NCBI RefSeq assembly: GCF_023554555.1 | Contig: NZ_JAMJWC010000001.1 | Location: 1,302,001-1,366,000, forward strand | Length of the DNA stretch: 64,000 nucleotides | Direction of reading: 5' to 3' | Source of the DNA: Sphingobacterium sp. lm-10 | GTDB lineage: Bacteria > Bacteroidota > Bacteroidia > Sphingobacteriales > Sphingobacteriaceae | The notes under the pieces: model-generated | The model's database searches: none | Told to the model about the DNA's origin: nothing | Seen by the model: the letters and a program-made list of their open reading frames with translations, nothing else | Shown here: positions 9,140 through 19,021 of the stretch, piece by piece | Layout: every line of letters starts with the position of its first letter | Position numbering within the stretch: the first letter of the stretch is position 1 | Translations under genes and position numbers: made by a program

Positions 9140-9162
9140 AAAGGGCAGTATATCTGCCCTTT
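9140..9162 (+). terminator. Hairpin between catalase and ankyrin genes
   Basis: AAAGGGCAG (9140-9148) and CTGCCCTTT (9154-9162) form a 9-bp stem with loop TATAT. No U-tract follows, so it is more likely a partial terminator or an mRNA-stabilising stem than a full stop. Confidence 0.5.
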
Positions 9163-9176
9163 ACACCCTTAAAAAT

Positions 9177-9746
9177 ATGACAAAATACATATGGCTCATC
9201 GTTGTTTTGTTTGCTTTGGCAAAACAGACTTCGGCTCAGCAAGAGATATTATTTCAAGCCATCCAAAACAATGATACGACAAAGGTGAAAGAGTACGTTA
9301 CATCGGGAAGTAGTGTAGATATTGTGGATGCACGCGGGTATACCCCCACTATTCTAGCTGCTTACCATGGCAATCTGCGTATGTTGAAATTATTACTTGA
9401 TCACGGAGCAAATGCCAATCGTTTAGATAAAATGGGCAACACCGCACTCATGGGTGCCGCTTTTAAAGGCTATGTAGACATTGCAGCCTTATTGTTAGCG
9501 CAGGGTGCAGATGTAAATCAGCAAAACCAGAATGATGCCACCGCATTGATTTTCGCTGCGACATTCGGTCAACAGAAAATGGTGAAAGTATTGTTGGATG
9601 CCGGTGCTGACCCCCTTATTAATGATCGATTCGGTAAAACAGCTCTTGATCATGCACTCCTACAACAAAATAATGAAATATATCAACTACTAAAGACAGT
9701 TGGTACTCCGAAAAAGAAGGAGAATAATGGTCTAGTGATCAATTAA
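9177..9746 (+). CDS. Exported ankyrin-repeat protein (AnkB-like)
   Basis: 189 residues with a cleavable signal peptide (ending ...AKQTSAQ) and about four to five ankyrin repeats, seen as recurring GxTxxxxAAxxGxxxxxxLLLxxGADxN patterns from residue 25 to 170. No enzyme motif. Directly downstream of the exported catalase and on the same strand, so it probably binds the catalase or helps it fold or load haem in the periplasm, as proposed for ankB in Pseudomonas. That role is inferred from gene order only. Confidence 0.85.
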   Translation: MTKYIWLIVVLFALAKQTSAQQEILFQAIQNNDTTKVKEYVTSGSSVDIVDARGYTPTILAAYHGNLRMLKLLLDHGANANRLDKMGNTALMGAAFKGYVDIAALLLAQGADVNQQNQNDATALIFAATFGQQKMVKVLLDAGADPLINDRFGKTALDHALLQQNNEIYQLLKTVGTPKKKENNGLVIN

Positions 9747-9790
9747 TTTATACATCCTACGTGTATGTGATTCTTCGCTTTAATTATAGC

Positions 9791-9820
9791 AGATCAAATT
9801 TTTTGAAGGTAATTTGATCT
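9791..9820. terminator. Possible bidirectional terminator between convergent genes
   Basis: AGATCAAATT (9791-9800) and AATTTGATCT (9811-9820) are perfect inverted repeats with a 10-nt loop between the convergent ankyrin and LuxR-type genes. U-tracts are weak on both sides. Confidence 0.4.
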
Positions 9821-9868
9821 AATCATTCGCGTATCTCAAAATTGGAATTAGCTATTCGAACATCCAAA

Positions 9869-12766
9869 TTATAAGGTATTAAGATACGAACTGAGAGAAA
9901 TCTGCGTATCTACTGACAGCTTTTTACGAATACGGTATCGGTGTACCTCCACACCTCGGACCGATATATTTTGAAGTTGAGCGATTTGTTTGGTCGTAAA
10001 ATGCAGCCGTAAATACGCACATACTTTTAAGTCATTGCGAGAAAGGGAAGGATGTAGACTGGTCAATCGCTGTAAAAATCCATCATTCAACTCATCGAAA
10101 TGTACCGCAAACTGATCCCAGTGTGTGGTGTTTTTGTCCACATCCTTTAGCAAAGCGGTCACCCGTTTGAGGTCAGCTTCATCGGCTTCGCCCGATTCCA
10201 TTTTTGCTAATTCCATTCTGAGTTTATGCAGTGCGCCTGTATTTTCCATTAGTTGCATACTTGTGCTGGCTAATTCTTTTGTTTTAATTAGCACTTCATC
10301 TTCCAGGTGCTCCTTTTGTAGCTTGATGATTTCGCGTTCGTTTTTTTCTAACTCCAACTGGTAGATATAGCGTAAGCGGGCGAGTTCTTCCTCATGCTTC
10401 TCCTGTCTGCTTATCCATGCGGAACGCTGCCATCTCACTGCGAGAAAGAAAAAAGATAAAAGCAAAAGCGTATAGATTACCCACGCGATTTGCGTAGCAT
10501 ACCAAGGAGCCAGAATCGTAAATTTACAGGTCAGTTCGTCCGATTCGAGTCCCAAACTATTTTTTGCTTTTACCCGAAAAACATAGCTCCCACTCGGCAG
10601 ATTGGTATACGCTTTTGCCTGCTCGTTGGACCAGGTGGACCATCGGCTATCATATCCTTCTAATTGGTAACTATACAACAAGTTGGCGGAGGCTCCATAC
10701 CTGGGAGAAGCATACTGAAAATGAAATTCGTCGTAATGTGCATCTAAACTTGGGGTGGGGTACTTTTTAGAAAATTGATAAGCTCCAAACCCAGCGTATA
10801 ACAGCGTATCACGTTCACCTTTACTCTGCACTTGAGAAAACACGAGGGTTGGCTTTTCTATATTATCGACATATTTATCCAAGTTGATGTGTAGCATACC
10901 CCGTTCAGCTCCCAAATATGTATTCTTTTCATTGTAAGGATAAATATTTTCAAAACCTGTGGTATATAAACCATCTATTTCCGGGAAATAGATTAACTGA
11001 TAGCGATGATGGCGAGCGCGGTATTTTGCAACACCTACCTTTTTTGCACTGGAAAACCATATATTTCCGGCTTGGTCTTGTTTAAAGTAACGTATTGGCA
11101 TGCCAGCAAAAATCTTCAACGGCTCAAAAGGCCTAAATGTTTTGCTAGGGCGATCAAAATAATACACTCCGTTCTCGGTTGCAAAAACAGCCTTATTATT
11201 CCAGCTAAATACGTAATTCTGATAGGAAGATGGTAAGCCGTCTCGTTCTGTAAACAGTTGGTGGCTATATTTTTTACGATCAACATCAATACTAATGCGA
11301 TAGATACCTCTATAAGGATGAGATGCCCAGATATAATGCAGTGTATCACGCACCATAAATCGGTACGAATCGCGATGTCCCTCTAAAGCGCCATGGTAGC
11401 TAGTTGCTCCCTCCGGTTGAGCAATTAAGTCCAAGCCTTGGTAAGTTCCCAACAAGGTATTTGTCACCTCTTTTGAGGCTTTATTATTACCAAGCCATGG
11501 TAGAAACAACCAAGTGCCTGTTTCAGACGCTATTGGAGTTACCTTCGTATCATCTACGTCAAAAACCCCGCGATTATGTCCTAACCACAAATGATTATTT
11601 ACCTCATCTAGTTTCCAAGCCTCTCCTCCATCGGTACCTTCCATCAACGTAAATCTTCCCCAAGCTTCGCTATGGTCTATCTTATTTCTATCTAATGGTG
11701 CGCTAAACAAACCATTTGAAGATGCAATATATAACCTTTCTTTGCGAACGTAGGCGGAGTAGCCCGTGACGTCCACTTCTGTGCTAGGTCTTATATAATG
11801 GATTGCACTTCCATAGCTGATTAATGCAATCGCATTGTCTAATCCAGCCCATATGTTCTGTTGCTTATCCACAAAAACTGTCGACACGTTATTATTTGGT
11901 AACCCCTGTGTGGTACCTATTCGTTGCAACGTGTTGCCCTCCGCATCCCGAATCAGGCAACCCTCTAGTGCAGTGGCAAACACATAGGCACTGTCTGTGA
12001 TCTTCGCGACAGAGGGGGTATATAAATTTTTAGTATAGCCTGATTGGGTTTTGGATCTCTGGTATGCATTCTCGGTCAGCACGTAGCGTTTATCCGTAGA
12101 GGTAACAACCAATATTCGGTTGTTATCCTTCGGGATCACTGCCGTAATAAGCTCACTTTTTAATTCGGGGGAGCCGGATAGCGCATGCCATTTCCCGTTT
12201 CTAAACTCGAGCAATCCCATTTGAGTGTCTTGCGCGAATAATCGACCACCGGCGCTACCCATAAATTCCCAGCGATTAGTAGCAGGATAGATCGTTATCT
12301 TGCCATCTAAGAGCCGAAAGATAGCTTCGTGAGATCGAAAAAAAATAGCGTTCTTAAATCCTACCGTATTCCAAACGTCGGCAAATCCTGCATATTTATC
12401 ATCAATACGCTCACTAACAGAGGTGTACACTAAATATCCAGAGATATTTGCCTGAAAATAACCAAACTCCCCCTGGCCACCTACATACACACGATCCTCT
12501 CCATCAATAAATAGGGAGCGCACAATGGTTTGATTAGAAATACTATGCTTACCCCAACGGTTCCCGTCGTAGGTAATTAGACCTTCATTGTTAGCAAAAT
12601 ACATTAAGCCGCGGCTATCTTGTCCAATTTGCCAAGTCCTGCTTCCACCTTGAAATTCCGCTTTAGAATAAGAATATAGTAAAGGCGTACCCAAAGTATT
12701 TTGAGCAGATGCTGGATAGATACAGCAACATAAGACATAGAGTAAAAACCAAAAATTAAATTTCAT
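9869..12766 (-). CDS. Membrane sensor-regulator: beta-propeller, Y_Y_Y and LuxR HTH
   Basis: 965 residues. Order: signal peptide (1-21), a long seven-bladed-type propeller region like that of Bacteroidota hybrid two-component sensors (about 30-680), a Y_Y_Y domain (about 690-755), one transmembrane helix (about 760-782), a cytoplasmic coiled coil (about 790-870) and a LuxR-type helix-turn-helix (about 905-960, LSRNDLKVCAYLRL...TTKQIAQL). There is no histidine kinase or receiver domain, so it is a one-component transmembrane regulator. It is divergent from susC of the glucan locus with a 177-bp shared promoter region; it most likely senses a glucan fragment in the periplasm and activates that operon. 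Truncation is not evident. Confidence 0.9.
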   Translation of the reverse strand: MKFNFWFLLYVLCCCIYPASAQNTLGTPLLYSYSKAEFQGGSRTWQIGQDSRGLMYFANNEGLITYDGNRWGKHSISNQTIVRSLFIDGEDRVYVGGQGEFGYFQANISGYLVYTSVSERIDDKYAGFADVWNTVGFKNAIFFRSHEAIFRLLDGKITIYPATNRWEFMGSAGGRLFAQDTQMGLLEFRNGKWHALSGSPELKSELITAVIPKDNNRILVVTSTDKRYVLTENAYQRSKTQSGYTKNLYTPSVAKITDSAYVFATALEGCLIRDAEGNTLQRIGTTQGLPNNNVSTVFVDKQQNIWAGLDNAIALISYGSAIHYIRPSTEVDVTGYSAYVRKERLYIASSNGLFSAPLDRNKIDHSEAWGRFTLMEGTDGGEAWKLDEVNNHLWLGHNRGVFDVDDTKVTPIASETGTWLFLPWLGNNKASKEVTNTLLGTYQGLDLIAQPEGATSYHGALEGHRDSYRFMVRDTLHYIWASHPYRGIYRISIDVDRKKYSHQLFTERDGLPSSYQNYVFSWNNKAVFATENGVYYFDRPSKTFRPFEPLKIFAGMPIRYFKQDQAGNIWFSSAKKVGVAKYRARHHRYQLIYFPEIDGLYTTGFENIYPYNEKNTYLGAERGMLHINLDKYVDNIEKPTLVFSQVQSKGERDTLLYAGFGAYQFSKKYPTPSLDAHYDEFHFQYASPRYGASANLLYSYQLEGYDSRWSTWSNEQAKAYTNLPSGSYVFRVKAKNSLGLESDELTCKFTILAPWYATQIAWVIYTLLLLSFFFLAVRWQRSAWISRQEKHEEELARLRYIYQLELEKNEREIIKLQKEHLEDEVLIKTKELASTSMQLMENTGALHKLRMELAKMESGEADEADLKRVTALLKDVDKNTTHWDQFAVHFDELNDGFLQRLTSLHPSLSRNDLKVCAYLRLHFTTKQIAQLQNISVRGVEVHRYRIRKKLSVDTQISLSSYLNTL

Positions 12767-12863
12767 GAAAATTTATAATGGTACGTCCGCAGACGTTGGT
12801 AGCGGGACAAATATAGCAATAAAGCCCGTTATGCCTACATGACGTAGTAATGAAGTAGTGTGG

Positions 12864-12898
12864 TTTTTAGCAGTTTTAGCAGGCCTTTCCTACATTTG
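12864..12898 (+). promoter_or_regulatory. Putative promoter of the glucan-utilisation operon
   Basis: TACATTTG at 12891-12898 matches the Bacteroidota -7 consensus TAnnTTTG, and a T-rich TTTTAG at 12865-12870 lies about 20 bp upstream at the -33 position. Transcription would start near 12905, about 40 bp before the susC ATG. Confidence 0.55.
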
Positions 12899-12943
12899 GG
12901 ACATCTAAATTATAAACTACAACCAAAAACTAAATCTTAACAC

Positions 12944-15900
12944 ATGACACATCGTGTACTCATTTTTGTTATGGTTACCTTTTCCTGTTTGCTGTCGTCA
13001 GCGGCGTTCGCACAAAGTCGGGAGGTGACCGGAAGAATTACGGATCCAAATGGACATCCGCTAATTGCTTCCATCATGATTAAAGGAGCATCTGGCAGCG
13101 GCACCAGCTCTACTGCCAACGGGTCTTATCGTTTACAAGTACCCGAAGCAGCCGATTCTTTGATCATCACTTCCGTGGGCTATATGCGACAGGCGGTAGC
13201 TGTAAAAACCAATACAGTTAACGTACAAATGATTGCTGACGCAGGCTTCAACGTAGAAGAAGTAGTGGTTATCGGTTACGGTACACAACGAAAGGGCGAT
13301 TTAACCGCTCCGGTTGCGACCGTAGATATGGAAGAAGCCATTAAACGAACAGTGGCTACCCCTATGGATGCGATTCAGGGCGCTGTACCTGGCGTTCAGG
13401 TGGTGAGCAGTGGCGCTCCAGGATCTACACCTTCTGTCAGAATCCGCGGTGTAGGCTCGTTTAACAACGAAAGTCCGCTTTACGTAGTAGACGGGATGTT
13501 TATGGACAATATTGACTTCCTAAATCCCAACGATATAGAAGATATGTCGGTTCTAAAAGATGCATCTGGAGCTGCTATATATGGTGTACGTGCAGCAAAT
13601 GGTGTGGTCATCGTGACCACCAAACGCGGAAAGCTAAATACGAAAGCGCGTGTTACCTATAACGGCTATGCAGGTATCCAAACACCTACCAACATGCTCA
13701 AAATGGCAAATGGACAACAGTATGCCGATTATGCTAACGCGATCGGTAACTCGGCCATTGTAGCAAGTTCGGCAGAACGTTTTGGTGGCACCGCCACTAA
13801 TCCAACACAGAACACAGATTGGTACAGCGAATTACTTCGTTCTCAAGCCTTGATACACAATCATAACATCGATGTACAGGGAGGTAGCGATAAAATCACA
13901 TACTCCTTTGGTTTAAACTACATCGACCAGGATGGTATTATGGATGCGAAAAACTTTCACCGTAAGTACAACATACGCACGCAAACCGAAGCCCGCGTAA
14001 CCGATTGGTTAAAAGTAGGTTTTACAGCACATGTAAATAATTTCAATAATTTCCACCCAAACAATGCGGCATTTAGACAGGCATATTTTGCTTCGCCTTT
14101 ATACCCCGCATATGACCCGAACAACGAATTGGCAGACCCGGTTAAGTTTGGTTCCAGCCTACCAATAGGCATTAATACTGGTTTCTGGTTCAACAATCCA
14201 GTAGCCACTGGATTTTACAATCACAATGAGAGTAAAGGCTTTCAAATACTGCCGAGCGCATATGTCGAAGCCAATTTTTGGGAAAATAAGTTGACATTCC
14301 GTTCTCAGCTAAGCCAACGGTATCAATCTGCTCATAACATCCAGTACAACCCAATCTTCTACATAGATAATGCGCAACGTACCGATCGCTCTTACTTACG
14401 TTCGGCACAAGGCCGCGATTCCAATTATATTCTGGACAACCTCCTTACCTATCGGGATGCCGCTAAAAACCATCACTGGAGCGTGCTCTTAGGGCAATCC
14501 ACCCGTGAGGAACGTTGGCGAGAAACCTGGGTATCGGCAAACGATGTACCGGCATCTCCAGAGTTCTGGTATGCGGGTCAGGGTGCTCAGGGTCTAGGCT
14601 CTGCCACCGGATACGGCGAAAATGGCTTCCGCAATGCGGGTGTATCCGTGTTTGCGCGTGGTACTTACGACTACGACAACAAGTACTTATTAACCGCCAC
14701 TTTCCGGGCCGATGGAAGCTCTAAATACCAGACAAAATGGGGCTATTTTCCTTCCTTAGGATTAGGCTGGGTGTTGAGTCGTGAAGGCTTCATGCAAGAC
14801 CAAAATCTATTTAATTTATTGAAGGTTCGTGGTAGCTGGGGTCTATTAGGTAATGATGGTATACAGCCTAATGCTGGCTATGCCATTGTGAATTCAGGCA
14901 ATAACTTTTCCGGAATTTTTGGTAGTATCGGCGAAAACTATGGAAGTCGCGTACCAGGGTACCGAGTAGGTCGTTTCTTTACGCAAGTACGTTGGGAAAT
15001 TGTAGAAGAGTGGGATGCAGGTATTGACTTTGCTATGTTCAACAATAGATTGAATGGTACAATAGATTATTACCACCGTGCAACGAAAGACTTGGCTTTC
15101 GAACGTCCTATTCCATTTATGTGGGATCGCGTTTACGGCAACTGGGGTACTGTTGCCAATAGTGGCTGGGAATTTGGCTTGAACTGGGCCGACAAGCGTG
15201 GTGACTGGGGTTACCGCATCGGTGCCAACGCTACTACATTGAAAAATCGTGTCACCGATCTTGGTGGTTTAGCAAATATTATGAATGGCTTCCCTGAATG
15301 GGCAGCGGAATTCCCTTCTCGGATCGAAGTGGGCCAACCGATCAATTATTTCTATGGTTACGAAGTGCAAGGTGTATACCAAAACCAAGCGGAGATCAAT
15401 GCCGACCCTATCGCCAGTCGTTACAATGAGCTGAATCCGGGTTCCCCTATCCTACCGGGCTATTTACGTTATAGAGATCAAAATGGTAATGGTGAACTAG
15501 ACGAGGCTGATCGTGTAAACCTGGGCAGCTACCTCCCTACATTGACCTATGGCTTTAATATCGGTATCGACTACAAAGGGTTTGACCTAAGCGTCGCACT
15601 TCAAGGTGTTGCGGGCAACAAAATTCACAACTTAAATAGAGCCATGCGCCGGAAATACCCACAAATGAATGCCGATCAAGCGTTTATGGAAGGCTTGTGG
15701 ACTGGCGAAGGCAGTAGTAACACGTATCCGTCTGCGGCCGGAAGTGTCGCTTCATGGAATTTGCAAGCGAGCTCCTTCTTCGTGGAGAGTGGTGCGTATC
15801 TGCGGGTACAAAATGTGCAATTGGGCTATAGCTTTAATCTAACGCCATCTATCCCGTTCCGCGTGTTTGCTACAGCCGACAGACCATTAATCTTTACGAA

Positions 15901-16000
15901 CTACAATGGATTCACGCCAGAGGTAACAGGTATGGGCTTTGACTCAAATGTATACCCCGTAGCGGCGACCTACAGTTTAGGATTAAGAGCTAGTTTTTAA
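12944..16000 (+). CDS. susC: SusC/RagA-type TonB-dependent outer membrane transporter
   Basis: 1018 residues. Signal peptide (1-24), carboxypeptidase-D-regulatory-like N-terminal domain (about 27-105), the conserved SusC hinge EEVVVIGYGTQRKGD, a TonB plug (about 115-230 with PSVRIRGVGSFNNESPLYVVDG), and a 22-strand barrel ending in an aromatic residue (RASF). It imports oligosaccharides across the outer membrane with energy from TonB. The stop overlaps a possible SusD ATG as TAATG, typical of a SusC-SusD pair. The downstream glycosidases indicate beta-1,3-glucan oligosaccharides as cargo. Confidence 0.96.
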   Translation: MTHRVLIFVMVTFSCLLSSAAFAQSREVTGRITDPNGHPLIASIMIKGASGSGTSSTANGSYRLQVPEAADSLIITSVGYMRQAVAVKTNTVNVQMIADAGFNVEEVVVIGYGTQRKGDLTAPVATVDMEEAIKRTVATPMDAIQGAVPGVQVVSSGAPGSTPSVRIRGVGSFNNESPLYVVDGMFMDNIDFLNPNDIEDMSVLKDASGAAIYGVRAANGVVIVTTKRGKLNTKARVTYNGYAGIQTPTNMLKMANGQQYADYANAIGNSAIVASSAERFGGTATNPTQNTDWYSELLRSQALIHNHNIDVQGGSDKITYSFGLNYIDQDGIMDAKNFHRKYNIRTQTEARVTDWLKVGFTAHVNNFNNFHPNNAAFRQAYFASPLYPAYDPNNELADPVKFGSSLPIGINTGFWFNNPVATGFYNHNESKGFQILPSAYVEANFWENKLTFRSQLSQRYQSAHNIQYNPIFYIDNAQRTDRSYLRSAQGRDSNYILDNLLTYRDAAKNHHWSVLLGQSTREERWRETWVSANDVPASPEFWYAGQGAQGLGSATGYGENGFRNAGVSVFARGTYDYDNKYLLTATFRADGSSKYQTKWGYFPSLGLGWVLSREGFMQDQNLFNLLKVRGSWGLLGNDGIQPNAGYAIVNSGNNFSGIFGSIGENYGSRVPGYRVGRFFTQVRWEIVEEWDAGIDFAMFNNRLNGTIDYYHRATKDLAFERPIPFMWDRVYGNWGTVANSGWEFGLNWADKRGDWGYRIGANATTLKNRVTDLGGLANIMNGFPEWAAEFPSRIEVGQPINYFYGYEVQGVYQNQAEINADPIASRYNELNPGSPILPGYLRYRDQNGNGELDEADRVNLGSYLPTLTYGFNIGIDYKGFDLSVALQGVAGNKIHNLNRAMRRKYPQMNADQAFMEGLWTGEGSSNTYPSAAGSVASWNLQASSFFVESGAYLRVQNVQLGYSFNLTPSIPFRVFATADRPLIFTNYNGFTPEVTGMGFDSNVYPVAATYSLGLRASF

Positions 16001-16026
16001 TGACAACATTTTTTAGTAAAACAACC

Positions 16027-17577
16027 ATGAAAAAATATAATCATATTCTCATAGCAGGCTGCTTAAGCAGCGCCATCCTCTTCGGCGGTTGCGAGAAATT
16101 CCTGGATAAACCATTGGAGAACCAGCAGCGATCAGAAGAAATTAATTATGGTGATCTTCGTCGGATGTATGAACCGGTTTCGGGTGTTTACCGCGCCGCT
16201 TCGGACGATAATTTAGTGCATTGGATTGATCTTTCTATTCGCGTTATCCGTGATGATGACTATCAACAAGCAGCACCAAATCCGAATGACAACCCAGAGC
16301 TAATGGCCATCAAAAACTTCCAAAATGATGTGACTATTCAATCCTATTGGGGGCTTAACCAATCTTGGATCAGCTATTACAGCTTAGCTATTAGTGCGAA
16401 CAATGCCTTGATGGAATTAGCCAATTTCGCCGAGCGCATTGATCCCAATAACGCAGAACAATTGGCTCTTAATCTTCAATATCAAGGCGAGGTACGCTTT
16501 CTAAGAGCATACGCGCACTTGATGGCTTCCCGAATCTTTGGGGATGTGCCTATCTTATCGGATAGCGAAGACATTGCACGCCTTACCACGATCGGAAAAA
16601 GTACTCGTGCGGAGGTTAGACAATGGATTATTGAGGAGATGGACTTTTGCGCCGCAAATCTAAAAAAAGAACGTCCGAACCAATCCAGTCATGTTGGAGC
16701 AGTAACTGCCTATTCCGCTCTTTTGTTGAAAGCTAAAGCAGCAGCTGATCTTGCTGGAAATGATAACGGTAGTGCCCAATGGGATGTGGTATTAGATGCG
16801 ACAAATGAAATTATTGGTAGTAACCGCTTTTCATTATTTGGTGATTACTACCAAATGTGGAAGGTGCCAGGCAAATTAAGTAACGAGTCGCTTTTCGAAT
16901 TGCAATATTCTGATTTTGGACTCCCAGCTGGAGATATCGTGCGTCCTGGTATCGACTGGGGAACTTTCTTTCGCTGGCAGGGACCGGAAGGTGACCAGCG
17001 CGGCAGTGCTATTTCAGGTGCAGGTTGGATTCCGCCATCACAAAATATTGTTGATTTCTTAACGGCTCGTGGTGATGCCACCCGTTTGCGGACAACGATT
17101 TTATACTGCGGAGTAGATGGGCAACCCAATGTACCAGCGGAGACACCAAGTGGAGACTTAGTATATCGGGGTACATTTGGTACTAAATACTTTAATGGAA
17201 AGGCCTATTTACCAGTATCTCAGATGACCGCGGGCCGTTTGGAATATGGAGCCAATAACAATGTGCGTATCCTGCGTTATGCAGACGTGCTACTATTGAA
17301 CGCCGAGGCCAAAGTACGCAAAGGACAAAACGGGGATGAGCCATTCCGATTGGTTCGCGAACGCGTGAATATGCCTGCCATTACCGGTGTATCACTAGAT
17401 CAGATCTTAGATGAACGTCGTGCTGAATTTGCTTGTGAATGGTGGGGCGAACGCTTCAATGACTTAGTGCGTACCGGCCGTGCTCAACAAGTTTTTGGTT
17501 CACGGTTTGTACCAGGTGTAAGCGAGTCTGTGCCGATCCCGCAAACACAAATAGACGCTAATCCAAATTTTAGATAG
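16027..17577 (+). CDS. susD: SusD/RagB-type surface glycan-binding lipoprotein
   Basis: About 516 residues from the ATG at 16027, which gives a proper lipoprotein signal (MKKYNHILIAGCLSSAILFGGC). An ATG at 16000 overlapping the susC stop would add nine residues and is an alternative start. SusD_RagB features: N-terminal helices with FLDKPLENQ, TPR-like core with FLRAYAHLMASRIFGDVP, and the C-terminal RYADVLLLNAEA...ERRAEFACEWWGERFNDLVRTG block. It caps the SusC barrel and captures oligosaccharide at the surface. Confidence 0.95.
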   Translation: MKKYNHILIAGCLSSAILFGGCEKFLDKPLENQQRSEEINYGDLRRMYEPVSGVYRAASDDNLVHWIDLSIRVIRDDDYQQAAPNPNDNPELMAIKNFQNDVTIQSYWGLNQSWISYYSLAISANNALMELANFAERIDPNNAEQLALNLQYQGEVRFLRAYAHLMASRIFGDVPILSDSEDIARLTTIGKSTRAEVRQWIIEEMDFCAANLKKERPNQSSHVGAVTAYSALLLKAKAAADLAGNDNGSAQWDVVLDATNEIIGSNRFSLFGDYYQMWKVPGKLSNESLFELQYSDFGLPAGDIVRPGIDWGTFFRWQGPEGDQRGSAISGAGWIPPSQNIVDFLTARGDATRLRTTILYCGVDGQPNVPAETPSGDLVYRGTFGTKYFNGKAYLPVSQMTAGRLEYGANNNVRILRYADVLLLNAEAKVRKGQNGDEPFRLVRERVNMPAITGVSLDQILDERRAEFACEWWGERFNDLVRTGRAQQVFGSRFVPGVSESVPIPQTQIDANPNFR

Positions 17578-17588
17578 ATCCCAGATAC

Positions 17589-17645
17589 ATCAGCCTATGG
17601 TAAACAGACAACCTATTCGTCTATTTACCATAGGCTGATTTTTTA
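17589..17645 (+). terminator. Terminator-like hairpin after susD
   Basis: ATCAGCCTATGGTAAA (17589-17604) and its exact complement TTTACCATAGGCTGAT (17624-17639) form a 16-bp stem followed by TTTTTT. It lies between susD and the GH gene, so it probably lowers expression of the downstream glycosidases relative to susCD or separates two transcripts. Confidence 0.8.
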
Positions 17646-17699
17646 AGCTGTATTATCAAAAAAGCCTTGTGCTAATCGCGCATTTTAAAACTGAACAAT

Positions 17700-18980
17700 A
17701 TGAACATATGCAAAATACTCTCCATGCTGTGCCTGGGTATCACTACCGCAAGTCAAGCAGCACAGGCTCAAGCTCCTATCCCTGTTAAGATTGTGGAAGA
17801 TGAGGGACGGTTTGAGATACTACGTGAAGACAAACCTTACTTTATTCTTGGTGCAGGCGGTACCGGAAAGCTGGAACAAATAAAGTCGACTGGTGGCAAC
17901 TCCATTCGGACTTGGAGCACCGATGGAGCGCAGCAAATTCTTGACGAAGCACAAAAACTGGGTTTAACGGTTACACTTGGTCTACGTGTAGGCACCGAGA
18001 GACATGGCTTCGATTATAATGATCCGGTAAAAACCCGCCAACAACTGGAAAGAATACGTGGAGAAATCAATACTTTTAAAAAACACCCTGCACTATTAGC
18101 TTGGGGTATTGGTAATGAGCTAAACCTACATTATAGCAATGAAAAAGTGTGGGATGCTGTCAATGAAATTGCTACTATGATTCATCAAGAAGATCCGCAT
18201 CATCTCGTAACCACTATGTTGGCCGGCGTGAATAAAAAGGAAATTGATCTAATCAACAGCAAATGTCCTTCGTTAGATTTAATAGCTGTACAAGTGTATG
18301 GCACTTTAGCCTCCGTGCCACAACAACTTGAGGATGCAGGCTGGCATAAGGCCTATATGGTAACTGAGTGGGGACCAACCGGACATTGGGAGGGTTTGCA
18401 AACTCCTTGGGGAGCTTCTATCGAAGAAACAAGCAGTGAAAAAGCAACTGTATACAAAAGTCGATACGAAGCGTCTATCGCAAAAGACCCACGTTGTGTA
18501 GGTTCGTACGTGTTTTTGTGGGGACAAAAACAGGAACGCACACCAACCTGGTATGGCTTATTCACCGAAAATGGGGAACAATCTGAGGTGATCGACGTCA
18601 TGCAATACTTGTGGACAGGTAAATGGCCAGCAAAGCGCGCTCCGCATATCACCTCATTTACTATCAATAACAAAAAAGCGGCTGATCATATCTATCTGAA
18701 ACCAGGTACCAAATACCCAGTAAATGCACGCGTCACAGACCCTGCCGGAAAGCCACTAACAGCTCGCTGGGAATTGCTGGCCGAAAGTACTGACCTGAAA
18801 GAAGGTGGTGATAGAGAAGATCGCCCTACTGCTGTTGATGGCTTAGTACAGCAAAATTCGTTTGACGAAGCCGTACTTACTGCACCAAAGAAAGAGGGAG
18901 CGTATCGTTTGTTTTATTATTCTTCAGACGGAAATAATAAGGTTGCCACAGCTAACATCCCATTTTTCGTTAAGAAATAA
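17700..18980 (+). CDS. Clan GH-A glycosidase, GH158-like (putative endo-beta-1,3-glucanase)
   Basis: 426 residues: signal peptide (1-23), (beta/alpha)8 domain (about 25-310) and a C-terminal Ig-like domain (about 315-424). GIGNEL places the acid/base at E140 and MVTEWG the nucleophile at E223, the clan GH-A arrangement. A two-domain TIM barrel plus Ig-like protein next to susCD and a GH16 laminarinase is the layout known for GH158 endo-beta-1,3-glucanases of Bacteroides; that is why GH158 is favoured, but GH2-type or GH5-type relatives cannot be excluded by eye. No lipobox is seen, so it may be periplasmic. Confidence 0.75.
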   Translation: MNICKILSMLCLGITTASQAAQAQAPIPVKIVEDEGRFEILREDKPYFILGAGGTGKLEQIKSTGGNSIRTWSTDGAQQILDEAQKLGLTVTLGLRVGTERHGFDYNDPVKTRQQLERIRGEINTFKKHPALLAWGIGNELNLHYSNEKVWDAVNEIATMIHQEDPHHLVTTMLAGVNKKEIDLINSKCPSLDLIAVQVYGTLASVPQQLEDAGWHKAYMVTEWGPTGHWEGLQTPWGASIEETSSEKATVYKSRYEASIAKDPRCVGSYVFLWGQKQERTPTWYGLFTENGEQSEVIDVMQYLWTGKWPAKRAPHITSFTINNKKAADHIYLKPGTKYPVNARVTDPAGKPLTARWELLAESTDLKEGGDREDRPTAVDGLVQQNSFDEAVLTAPKKEGAYRLFYYSSDGNNKVATANIPFFVKK

Positions 18981-19021
18981 GGGGTTTCACCACACGATTT
19001 AAATATCAAGAAACTAAATAT

